DNA of 64,000 nt from Chitinophagaceae bacterium (GTDB lineage: Bacteria > Bacteroidota > Bacteroidia > Chitinophagales > UBA10324), in contig JADKFU010000004.1 of assembly GCA_016717285.1 (NCBI GenBank), positions 310,001 through 374,000 on the forward strand. The letters run 5' to 3'. Under the pieces are notes generated by a model. That model searched no databases, had not been told where the DNA came from, and saw nothing but the letters and a program-made list of their open reading frames with translations. This document shows, one piece after another, positions 53,147 to 61,434 of this stretch. The translations under genes were made by a program, and so were the position numbers. Positions within the stretch are counted from its first letter, which is position 1. The number at the start of each line of letters is the position of its first letter.

Positions 53147-55975
53147 GTGAAAAAATTCAGCCTTCAGTTTTCCCCAAAGCAACTTCTGTTGATTGTGTTG
53201 TCGTGTTCCATTCCAGGTATTACCGCCGCACAGTTAAATGTGCTCGACCCTACATTCGGTAATAACGGTTTCGTAATCAATAAGCTGCATGAAGCCGGCG
53301 GCAGCGATGTGGCCGAAACTTCTGTGCTTCAACCTGATGGCAAAACTGTACTGGCTGGATATACCAGCATTGGTTCAACAACAGACAGCAACGACATTGC
53401 GGTGTTGCGTTTTAATGATGACGGAAGCATAGATCCGTCTTTCGGAAATGACGGTCGCGTGGTGATTGACATCAGCAATTCCAATGATTTTATTTACAGC
53501 ATGGCGTTGCAGTCAGATGGTAAATTAGTACTGGCCGGTAAAACATTTACGGACATCTCAGGTGGTATTTATAGCAGATTATTAGTAGTCAGGTTGCTCG
53601 CAAATGGTTTACCCGACAGCAGTTTCGCAGGTGATGGAATCTATAACTTCGATTATTCTGCCAATGGAGAAGCACTGTACAATGTTGCCGTGCTGCCTGA
53701 TGGAAAAATACTTGCAGCCGGCACAGTAACCAGCACAACTCCTGAGCTGCTCCTGTTACGACTTTTAGATGATGGTACACCTGATGCCTCTTTTGGCGGA
53801 GACGGATTTGTTCAGGTATCCGGACACCTCCTGATGAATCCAATGAAACTTGCCATTGATCCATCCAGCAGAATATTGATCAGCGGACAAACCACTACCG
53901 GTGGCAGATTCGGTGTAGAACGTTATAAAAGTAATGGCGTAATCGACAGCAGTTTCGGCATCGATGGATTGGCTGCGGCAAATATCGACATGGCTGCAGA
54001 TATTCCATATACTCTCAAAATTTCAAGCGATGGAAAAATAGTAGTGGCAGGTAATTCAAAAGATCCGGTAACAGGATGGGATCGTGTAGCGATCTGCAGA
54101 TTGAGTGCAAATGGAATTCCTGATAACAGCTTCGGCAGCAATGGAAGAGTGATTACACCTTTTCCCAATTTCATGGGTATCGCTACTTCCCTGAGCATTT
54201 CTCCAACCGGAAAAATTATTGCAGGCGTAATCTGGAACGATGTCTTTTTCAGCGACTATGGATTCTTACTACTGGGTTATAAAGAGAATGGAATCATTGA
54301 CTCGCTGTTTGGCGCAGATGGTTTTATACAAACCAAACTTTCTTCCGAAGTGCTTACCTATAACTCTGACCTGCATGTAAACAGTAACAACGAAATCAAT
54401 TTTACCTCTACCGCGAAGCATGGCATCAGCAACAATGATTTTTTTATGGCACAGTTCAATGACAACGGAACACGGCATCTTTCCTTTGGTAATAATGGAG
54501 AAACCTGGGGCGACCTGATTCCGGCGGCCTCTGATGAAGGCGCCAATTATATCGCATGGCAATCGGATGAGAGCATGATGATTGGCGGATCTTTCGCTTA
54601 TGGTGTAAACAGTGATTTCCTCGTTGCCCATTATAAAACGGATGGCACCATGGAGGAATCATTTGGTGGAACAGGTTTCGTTCGCATTGATATTGATGAT
54701 CTTTCCGATCATGCGCAATCCATTCTGAATAATCCTGACGGTAGTTTTTTTGTGTGCGGTTACTCGCACGATAGCATTGACGAAAAGCAGGAAGCCACTG
54801 TTGCTAAACTGAAAGCGGATGGTCGACTCGATTTTGCTTTCGGAGATCATGGTATAGTAGAAACCACGCTCGGTGAACTGTCTGCTGTTCCTGTTAAATA
54901 TTTGCTGCAACCGGATAATAAAATCGTTGGTTGTGGTGCGGTCCTTTTTTCTTCCACTACCTGGAAAGCCTGCATATTCAGGCTAAATAGTGATGGCACC
55001 AACGATAACACATTCAGCGATGATGGGCTTGCTGAGTATGAATTACCATCAAGCGGCCTGGGAGTTCTGAGGGACATTGCCTTACTATCCGATGGTTCTA
55101 TTCTTTGCTGCGGATATCATGATGCTACAGGCGTATTAATTAAATTGCTTTCCAATGGAACATTCGATAATTCATTTGGAAATAACGGTGTGGTCACCTT
55201 TGTTGCATCAACATTATATTCGATCAACTCATTAGTGGTGCAGCAAGATGGCAGTATTGTTCTAAGCGGATCAGGGCAGATTGCAGGGAATGTTTCACTG
55301 GATTATATGCTGTTCCGTTTTCTTAGCAATGGAGATCCTGACATCAATTTCGGTTTGAACGGAACTTCGTTTATTAACCATGATAATTACGATGACTGGG
55401 CAGCTGAAATCGGTGTGCTGGCTGATGGACGTATAACTGTTACGGGTGAATATGATGCAGTTTCAAATGATTCGGCAGAAGTGTGTTTACTGATGCTCAC
55501 CAATGCCGGTGATCCTGACTATACATTTAGCGGTGATGGCTGGGCTGCTTTTGATGCGCAGGGACATGTTGATGAAAGCCATTGTCTGCGCGTTCAACCT
55601 GACGACAAAGTAATAGTTGGCGGATTGTCTTATGCACCGGAAGGCGGTTATGATCTTGTATTAAGTCGCTTTAACACATCCTTTGCTACGGGCTTGAATG
55701 AAATTTCAGATAATACGACGGAGCTGTTCATGTATCCGAATCCTGCGCAGGAATCAGTTACCATTGAAAATCCATTTTATCATTTTAATTATGCAACAGA
55801 TCATTCAATACAGGTAAGTGTAAGAAATATATTGGGTGAAATTTTGAGCACTACTTTATTTGAGAAAGATGCATCAGTTTTCAAACTAACGCTTGAAAAT
55901 TTTGCTGCGGGAATTTATGTGATGGAAGTGTCAGTTGGAAATAATCATCTCTATAATAAACTGATTAAAGAATAA
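53147..55975 (+). CDS. Secreted delta-60-repeat protein with T9SS tail
   Basis: A 942-residue exported protein. GTG at 53147 gives MKKFSLQFSPKQLLLIVLSCS and a signal peptide ending GITAAQ. I count 14 delta-60 repeats of ~55-60 residues with the signature D-x-x-F-G-x-x-G (DPTFGNNG, DPSFGNDG, DASFGGDG, DNSFGSNG, DSLFGADG, EESFGGTG and so on), a beta-propeller-forming unit. A type IX sorting domain (~868-942, ELFMYPNPAQESVTIEN to LYNKLIKE) ends it. No enzyme motif is seen; a surface-binding or adhesive role is inferred. Its stop codon abuts that of the convergent hemerythrin gene. Confidence 0.9.
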   Translation: MKKFSLQFSPKQLLLIVLSCSIPGITAAQLNVLDPTFGNNGFVINKLHEAGGSDVAETSVLQPDGKTVLAGYTSIGSTTDSNDIAVLRFNDDGSIDPSFGNDGRVVIDISNSNDFIYSMALQSDGKLVLAGKTFTDISGGIYSRLLVVRLLANGLPDSSFAGDGIYNFDYSANGEALYNVAVLPDGKILAAGTVTSTTPELLLLRLLDDGTPDASFGGDGFVQVSGHLLMNPMKLAIDPSSRILISGQTTTGGRFGVERYKSNGVIDSSFGIDGLAAANIDMAADIPYTLKISSDGKIVVAGNSKDPVTGWDRVAICRLSANGIPDNSFGSNGRVITPFPNFMGIATSLSISPTGKIIAGVIWNDVFFSDYGFLLLGYKENGIIDSLFGADGFIQTKLSSEVLTYNSDLHVNSNNEINFTSTAKHGISNNDFFMAQFNDNGTRHLSFGNNGETWGDLIPAASDEGANYIAWQSDESMMIGGSFAYGVNSDFLVAHYKTDGTMEESFGGTGFVRIDIDDLSDHAQSILNNPDGSFFVCGYSHDSIDEKQEATVAKLKADGRLDFAFGDHGIVETTLGELSAVPVKYLLQPDNKIVGCGAVLFSSTTWKACIFRLNSDGTNDNTFSDDGLAEYELPSSGLGVLRDIALLSDGSILCCGYHDATGVLIKLLSNGTFDNSFGNNGVVTFVASTLYSINSLVVQQDGSIVLSGSGQIAGNVSLDYMLFRFLSNGDPDINFGLNGTSFINHDNYDDWAAEIGVLADGRITVTGEYDAVSNDSAEVCLLMLTNAGDPDYTFSGDGWAAFDAQGHVDESHCLRVQPDDKVIVGGLSYAPEGGYDLVLSRFNTSFATGLNEISDNTTELFMYPNPAQESVTIENPFYHFNYATDHSIQVSVRNILGEILSTTLFEKDASVFKLTLENFAAGIYVMEVSVGNNHLYNKLIKE

Positions 55976-56428
55976 TCATTTGCCATTGTCGAAGGTCAGT
56001 TGATTTTCTATTGCTGCAAATTCTTCGGTTGATAATTTTTCCTGCAGTTGCTGAAAGAGTATCCGCTCTTCTTTGCGGATGTGCAATTCCATGAGTCTTC
56101 CCAAGACATCCAATTGTGTTTCGATGTCATCGTTGCTTTCAATTTTTCGAATCAATGTTTCTATTGCGCGATGTTCTGCAACCAGCTCATCAATCAAACC
56201 GGCCATTTCGGGTTTCATTTTTCTAACCCACAAAAATAGAATGGCTTCTTCCTGCTGAAAATGATTTTTCAAATGTTCCTGAAAAAAACGAAGCACGTAT
56301 TCCTGTTTTCCTGCTAAGGAAAACGGCATGCCACGAAAAGCCGGTGCATCCGTTTTTATATACTGGGCGGTTAACAATGCCTTATGATGTTCGCGGGAAA
56401 ATCGGGCTAAAACAGGATGTCGTTTCAT
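55976..56428 (-). CDS. Hemerythrin-domain protein
   Basis: A 150-residue four-helix protein with the diiron ligand set: His14/15, His52, His56, Glu60, His86, His116 and Glu120 (SREHHKALL, FFQEHLKNHFQQEEAILF, LVAEHRAIETL, LMELHIRKEERILF). Family members bind oxygen, NO or iron, or repair iron centres. No extra domain is present. The SRPBCC gene lies 33 bp upstream on the same strand and may be cotranscribed. Confidence 0.88.
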   Translation of the reverse strand: MKRHPVLARFSREHHKALLTAQYIKTDAPAFRGMPFSLAGKQEYVLRFFQEHLKNHFQQEEAILFLWVRKMKPEMAGLIDELVAEHRAIETLIRKIESNDDIETQLDVLGRLMELHIRKEERILFQQLQEKLSTEEFAAIENQLTFDNGK

Positions 56429-56461
56429 TGTATTATTTTAATCACTGTGCAGCATTGAACA

Positions 56462-56929
56462 TTATACAATAGTAGCATTCAATTTCTTTGCAAGGCCTTC
56501 CAAACCCCATTGCATAATCAAATCATGGTTCCATTTGAAAACGGGTCGCAATAAAGGTGCAAACACATTCATCCAGGTGAGTGTTGTTTTTACATTCCAC
56601 TCATATTGAATCCTGATTGTTTCATTTTCCATCCGGAAATTCCACACACCACTACCTTCCAGTTCTCCGGTCGCTTTTCCAATCATACACTCATGAAATT
56701 TTAATTGCAGCAATTCAGATTGAAAAGAAAGTGTATAAGGCAAAAATGATTTAAAAGTTAGTTCAGATATTTTCCCGATTCCGTTGGCTTCTCCTTCCTT
56801 AATAGTTTGAACCCTCACCACTCCTTTCCACCAGTTTGGCCAATCATCTACCGCCTTAATTGTTTTCCAGACTTCGTCTAATGAAGTATTTTTTAATTTC
56901 CATACTGTTATATAGGAGTATTCTTTCAT
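56462..56929 (-). CDS. SRPBCC-superfamily protein (polyketide-cyclase-like)
   Basis: A 155-residue helix-grip protein with a hydrophobic ligand cavity. The start KEYSYITVWKLKNTSLDEVWKTIKAVDDWPNWWKGV has the SRPBCC motif VWxxI-xVDDWPxWW, and GEANGIGKISELTFKSFLPYTL, RIQYEWNVKTTLTWMNVFAPLLRPVFKWNHD and MQWGLEGLAKKL follow. Such proteins bind lipids or act as cyclases or stress factors. Ligand unknown. It precedes hemerythrin in the same direction. Confidence 0.85.
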   Translation of the reverse strand: MKEYSYITVWKLKNTSLDEVWKTIKAVDDWPNWWKGVVRVQTIKEGEANGIGKISELTFKSFLPYTLSFQSELLQLKFHECMIGKATGELEGSGVWNFRMENETIRIQYEWNVKTTLTWMNVFAPLLRPVFKWNHDLIMQWGLEGLAKKLNATIV

Positions 56930-57237
56930 CGGAAAAAAGTTTTCTAAAAAATACGAAGTTCAAACCGGATTGGATGAAGATTGAATATCGTCATCCATAA
57001 CCAGGGCATGTGCCGAAAAGTTATGGAGGAGCGCGCACGCGTTTCGCCACAGATCAATGCATTACTGAAAAGGCGCGCGGGTCGTTCCCCCGTGGCTCCT
57101 CAAAGGGGTCTTTCCCCTGTACTATTCTGTCGACAGGTTTAACCATTTTCGTTTACCGGCGGATTGAATAAAAGTTTTTGTGTTTCACTTATTGAAAGTT
57201 TTTTAAGAAAGGCAAGTAACTGATCCTTCCTCGTAAA
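56930..57237. other. Spacer with GC-rich, hairpin-rich segment
   Basis: No gene is seen. The segment 57000-57140 is distinctly more GC-rich than its surroundings. It contains GAGGAGC/GCTCCTC (57026-57032 and 57095-57101) with GCGCGC on both sides of the loop (57031-57036 and 57073-57078), an AGGGG-TCTTT-CCCCT hairpin (57104-57118) and the 10-bp palindrome CTGTCGACAG (57127-57136). It may be an unrecognised structured RNA or a decayed inserted element. Confidence 0.4.
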
Positions 57238-58953
57238 TCAATAAAACACTGCTATCCTGGTGCAATAAAATTGTGCATGGTTTTTTAAGGTAACCACATA
57301 AATACCTGAAGGTAATTTTCCGGTATAGAAATTTACGGCAACATGCTCATCTTCCTGCAACTGATCAAAAGGAAGGGTAACCAATACTCTTCCATTAACG
57401 TCCACTACCTGCACAGTGCCTTCGGAAATGGAAGGTCCATCTAAGGAAATATTCAAATATCCATTCCCGTCTTCATAGGCTGTTATAGAAGGCTGACTTG
57501 CATTTTCACAAGTAACACTTATCGCAGGCGAATAAGTTTTGCCGTTGTTGCCGGCATTTTGTACTAACCTGTAATAAGCCGTACCCGGAATATGATGCAA
57601 ATCCGTCCAGGAATATTCATGTGATGCCATGGACGTACCGGCACCCTCCAGCTTCATGACTTCCGCGAATTGAATTCCGTCTTCCGAACGCTCAATGGAA
57701 AAATACTGATTGTTGATTTCGCTCAGGGTTTTCCATTGCAACACTACTGATGTTCCCTGGTTACAGGAAGCCGTAAAAGATGCAATTTCAACAGGCAATA
57801 ACAAAGTAGAAAGGCAGGCCGACTGTTGATTCGTTAATGCGCCGGTGGAGGCGGTAAAACCATAGTAGGGCGTTTGTGTACCAAAAACAGTTGTAGGATT
57901 AAATGCATAAGAAAAAGTACCATAGGTGATGGTGGCGCCGGCATTCAACAAACTGGCTGTCAGCGTTCCGGATACGCCGGAAGGAATCCAACTGATGCGC
58001 AACGTATGATCGAGGCCGTTTTCAATATTGTAAAGCGATGCCCCATTCATTAAAGGCACTGCAGCGGGAATGATACGCGCGCCGGCAATGCTTCCGCAAA
58101 CTCCTGTTGGATTAACATTTCCATTCAGCCACAAATCAATGTGATCTGGTTCCGCGCCACCGGAACAAGCCACGCCGGCCATTCCATCATCACGGTCTTC
58201 ATAGTTAAGATACGTATCCATTTCTATGATCACGCTTTTTGTGATGCCTGCTGCACCCATGCCTCCGCCGGAGGTTCCACAGGCACATAAGCCAAGCGGA
58301 TCATTCTGCATCACAAAGGAGATTCCATCGGCACCACCGTCTACCGAACCGAGATTAACGGTAAAGTCATAGCTGAAAGCTGCACTGAAATCGAGATTAG
58401 AATTAACATCCCATGCACAACCGATGTTGTTTACAGCATTAGCAGTAAGCGTGGCGCAACCGGAAGGTGCAACGGCTGTTCCTACCAGCGCATATTCGGA
58501 GGTGACCGTATTTTGAGGAATTACTTTATAAACCAGTGTGCCTGACGATGCGCTGATGTTGGAACAACCTGTTTTAGTGATGTAGATGCGATAAGTGGAA
58601 TTAGAAGTTGGTGTCCATTCCAGGTAAGATTTAACGGAGCAATAATCATCATTGTAACCGCCCGTGTTTGCAGCTCCTGCGTTGTCATCTATGGTCAGCT
58701 CTGTATTCCATGAAACGGTGCCACCATCGCCCGGACAAAATGAAAACACATATTTATTACACGATGCGCCATCAAATTTCCAATAGTCTCCGGCATTGGC
58801 GCCGGCTACTGATTGAAAGGTGGTGGTTGGAACAAGTATACCTTTATATACAGCGCCTGATGCAGAACTGCATCCTTGTGCAACAGCATGAAACTGACCT
58901 GACCACATGATGGTGATTATTGCAGTCGCAAATATGTACCCTTGTCTTTTCAA
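57238..58953 (-). CDS. Secreted L-type-lectin-domain protein with T9SS tail
   Basis: A 571-residue exported protein. TTG at 58953 gives MKRQGYIFATAIITIMWSGQ and a signal peptide ending AVAQ. After a CUB/PPC-like segment (~27-145) an L-type (legume) lectin-like sandwich spans ~150-370, with CAWDVNSNLDFSAAFSYDFTVNLG, GGADGISFVMQ and IIEMDTYLNYED, the Asp/Asn pattern of sugar-binding lectins. A fibronectin-like linker and a type IX sorting domain (~490-571) end the chain. Sugar binding on the cell surface is likely; the target is unknown. Confidence 0.85.
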   Translation of the reverse strand: MKRQGYIFATAIITIMWSGQFHAVAQGCSSASGAVYKGILVPTTTFQSVAGANAGDYWKFDGASCNKYVFSFCPGDGGTVSWNTELTIDDNAGAANTGGYNDDYCSVKSYLEWTPTSNSTYRIYITKTGCSNISASSGTLVYKVIPQNTVTSEYALVGTAVAPSGCATLTANAVNNIGCAWDVNSNLDFSAAFSYDFTVNLGSVDGGADGISFVMQNDPLGLCACGTSGGGMGAAGITKSVIIEMDTYLNYEDRDDGMAGVACSGGAEPDHIDLWLNGNVNPTGVCGSIAGARIIPAAVPLMNGASLYNIENGLDHTLRISWIPSGVSGTLTASLLNAGATITYGTFSYAFNPTTVFGTQTPYYGFTASTGALTNQQSACLSTLLLPVEIASFTASCNQGTSVVLQWKTLSEINNQYFSIERSEDGIQFAEVMKLEGAGTSMASHEYSWTDLHHIPGTAYYRLVQNAGNNGKTYSPAISVTCENASQPSITAYEDGNGYLNISLDGPSISEGTVQVVDVNGRVLVTLPFDQLQEDEHVAVNFYTGKLPSGIYVVTLKNHAQFYCTRIAVFY

Positions 58954-59006
58954 AATATGGTAGCAAAAAGCGAAATCTTTCAGCTGGTTACCTCAAGAAA
59001 AAATTG

Positions 59007-59831
59007 TTATTGCTTCACCACCTTAATGGTACGGTTGCCTGCTGAAGTAGAAATCACCAACAGGTACATCCCTTCCGGATATGCTGAAAGATGCATCACG
59101 TTATTTGATAGCCCAAGCACATCGCGATACAGCAACTTTCCTGTTAAGCTATAAATACTTGCATGTGTTTCTGACGTTCCGTTGTTTTCAACAAACACGG
59201 CATCTTGAGTGATGGTTGGATAAATTTTGAAATCCTCCAACTGATTAATGGGAAAAATATCTGTGAGCGGTCCTTCGTAAGCTAATTGATCAACGCGGTA
59301 AGCGAGACTGTCTGAATTGAATTCAGCAGTTCTTGACATGCGCAGCCAACCGTATAAAGTATCTGTGGCAAGAATGCGGAAAGCCATGTAACGATAGGCA
59401 GGAATGGAAAACTGTCCATAACTGTTGGCACCACTGGAAACATAGAGCAAAGCACCGTCAAATGCGCTTTCATCAAAGTCGAAAGAATAGTTATCCGTGA
59501 AAAGTGAATCACCCGTTTTAAAAGCCACCACCGTCAGGTCATCCGCAATATTCAATGCAACCTCTGCAGCGGCATTGGGGAAAGTGATGTAAGCTGATTC
59601 ATAAAGTGATGATAATTTTCTTTCAATATTCAATGTGATATCACCAGTGCCATCTGTGTTGAGGTCAAAATTATGCGACGTTGTTCCTGAACCGTATTGA
59701 ACAACTGTTACCACCGGATCATAGTTAAGGATAGAAACATTCGTGGTATTTCCAAAAACCAGTTTAGGAATTTGTGCGTTACTCACTGCACATTGAAAAA
59801 CAATTACGATCAGCAGGTAAACTTTTTTCAT
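59007..59831 (-). CDS. Secreted T9SS cargo protein, unknown body
   Basis: A 274-residue exported protein with signal peptide MKKVYLLIVIVFQCAVSNAQ. The body (IPKLVFGNTTNVSILNYDPVVT, HNFDLNTDGTGDITLNIERKL, YRYMAFRILATDTLYGWLRMS) is all-beta and I recognise no named domain; NTDGTGD resembles a calcium-loop motif. A type IX sorting domain (~198-274, FKIYPTITQDAVFVEN to RTIKVVKQ) closes it. It lies upstream of the lectin gene on the same strand, 53 bases away, so the two may be cotranscribed. Confidence 0.8.
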   Translation of the reverse strand: MKKVYLLIVIVFQCAVSNAQIPKLVFGNTTNVSILNYDPVVTVVQYGSGTTSHNFDLNTDGTGDITLNIERKLSSLYESAYITFPNAAAEVALNIADDLTVVAFKTGDSLFTDNYSFDFDESAFDGALLYVSSGANSYGQFSIPAYRYMAFRILATDTLYGWLRMSRTAEFNSDSLAYRVDQLAYEGPLTDIFPINQLEDFKIYPTITQDAVFVENNGTSETHASIYSLTGKLLYRDVLGLSNNVMHLSAYPEGMYLLVISTSAGNRTIKVVKQ

Positions 59832-59989
59832 GACGGTTTTTTTTTGGGATTTATGGATTGAATTTCAAAGGTACAATTACTGTTTAAAGCTTCAGCAAAA
59901 TTTTGAAAAACAGTAAATGCAGACCATAGCAGATTAATTGGTAACCGGAAATATCGATGAACAAAATCCGGATGTTTAACCATTCCGGA

Positions 59990-60649
59990 TCATCCTGAAA
60001 CGGAGTCTCCATCATTTTCTGCTTCCGGAAAAGGTGAAGCTGTCTTGGGCTTCGGCTTAAAAAATCGCTTCTGGAACAGGATAATCAGGATAACTCCTGT
60101 AGTTATTGAAGCATCTGCTATATTAAAGATCGGGCGAAAGAAAATTAAATATTCACCGCCCCAGATGGGTATCCAGGTTGGAATAATTCCCTCATAAAGG
60201 GGAAAGTAAAGCATATCCACAACACGACCGTGGAGCCAACCGGCATAACCACCTCCTGCAGGAAACAAGGTAGCAGGTTGTGTTGATGTGCTCGAGGAAA
60301 AAATTAATCCATAAAAAACAGAATCGAGTATGTTTCCAATGGCTCCGGCCATTATAAAGGAGATCGCCGTAATAAAGCCTGTAGGAGCTTTATGCTTCAC
60401 CAGCCGAACCAGATAATAACCAATCAGGAAAACCGCAGCCAGTCTGAATAAGCTAAGCAACAACTTCCCCCATTCACCGCCCAGCGACCAGCCAAAGGCC
60501 ATTCCTTCATTTTCGATAAAATAGAGGTAAAACCAATTGGTAATGCGCAGACTTTCAGTATAGGCAAAATGCAGCTTAACCCAAAACTTAAGGGTTTGGT
60601 CGATTATCAGAACTGATAAGATAACTATAACCGGGCGCAGGAACTTCAA
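59990..60649 (-). CDS. lspA: Lipoprotein signal peptidase (signal peptidase II)
   Basis: Inner-membrane aspartyl peptidase that cleaves lipoprotein signals before the lipidated cysteine, here needed for the lipoproteins of this genome. The 219 residues have four helices. The conserved GAIGNILDS has Asp109, and the catalytic pair is Asp145 in GRVVDM and Asp179 in FNIADASI. It is longer than proteobacterial LspA because of an insert (~115-140) typical of Bacteroidota. The start is TTG at 60649; no ATG fits. It is the third gene of ileS-dksA-lspA, nine bases behind dksA. Confidence 0.92.
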   Translation of the reverse strand: MKFLRPVIVILSVLIIDQTLKFWVKLHFAYTESLRITNWFYLYFIENEGMAFGWSLGGEWGKLLLSLFRLAAVFLIGYYLVRLVKHKAPTGFITAISFIMAGAIGNILDSVFYGLIFSSSTSTQPATLFPAGGGYAGWLHGRVVDMLYFPLYEGIIPTWIPIWGGEYLIFFRPIFNIADASITTGVILIILFQKRFFKPKPKTASPFPEAENDGDSVSG

Positions 60650-60658
60650 GTGTGCGGG

Positions 60659-61432
60659 CTAGTGTGACTGACTCATCTTAGCTTCCATACTAAGGGTAGC
60701 ATGAGGAACAGACCTAAGACGCTCTTTCTCAATCAGTTTTCCGGTAACGCGGCAAATGCCATACGTCTTATTCTGAATGCGGACAAGTGCCTTATCAAGA
60801 TGATCCATATACATGATCTGTCGCGCAGCCATCTGGTTCAGGTATTCGCGTTCCATGCTGCTCGATCCATCGTCGGCTGACGCGAATTTATTTTCAGTAT
60901 CGTCAGTGCCATTGTCACCCTTGCGGTTGATCTGGTCCTGAAGATATTTCAATTCCTTCTTAGCTGCATCTAATTTATCTATGATAAGAAGTCTGAACTC
61001 CTCCAGTTCATCATCGCTATAACGTGTTCTCAATTCGGGCTCTTTCTTTTTTGCTGCTTGAATAGATTTTTTTACAATCGGTTTTACCACTGCCTTTCCC
61101 TGTACTTGCGGGGTAATTTTGGCCGTAGGCTTCACCGCCGGTTTAATTGCTGCCTTTACAGAAGATTTTACGACGGGTTTGGTTGCTTTCTTTACAACCA
61201 CTGGTTTCACCACTTTCTTAGGCATTGGCTTTACCCTGGCTTTGGAGGCTGGCTTAGATGCGACCTTTTTAGCTGGCGTTGCCTTTTTGGCAGCCGGTTT
61301 AACCTGTTTTTTAGGAGCGGGTTTCAACTTCTCTGGAGCGGGCTTTACTACCTTCTTTGCGGCCGGTTTTTTCTTCGGAGCTGCTGACTTCTTTGCAGGC
61401 TTGGCGGCAACCTTCTTTTTGCTCTTTGCCAT
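60659..61432 (-). CDS. DksA/TraR-family regulator with histone-H1-like N-terminal tail
   Basis: A 257-residue protein. Residues ~1-130 are Lys/Ala/Pro-rich repeats of AKKxAAPKKKP type, like histone H1 tails. The last ~125 residues are a DksA/TraR domain: YSDDELEEFRLLIIDKLDAAKKEL coiled coil, NQMAARQIMYMDHLDKALVRI and the degenerate zinc-finger region YGICRVTGKLIEKERL. Only one cysteine of the usual four remains, as is common in Bacteroidota. DksA proteins bind the RNA polymerase secondary channel; the basic tail may bind DNA. ATG at 61432 follows the ileS stop by two bases; GTG at 61438 is possible. Confidence 0.87.
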   Translation of the reverse strand: MAKSKKKVAAKPAKKSAAPKKKPAAKKVVKPAPEKLKPAPKKQVKPAAKKATPAKKVASKPASKARVKPMPKKVVKPVVVKKATKPVVKSSVKAAIKPAVKPTAKITPQVQGKAVVKPIVKKSIQAAKKKEPELRTRYSDDELEEFRLLIIDKLDAAKKELKYLQDQINRKGDNGTDDTENKFASADDGSSSMEREYLNQMAARQIMYMDHLDKALVRIQNKTYGICRVTGKLIEKERLRSVPHATLSMEAKMSQSH

Positions 61433-61434
61433 AA

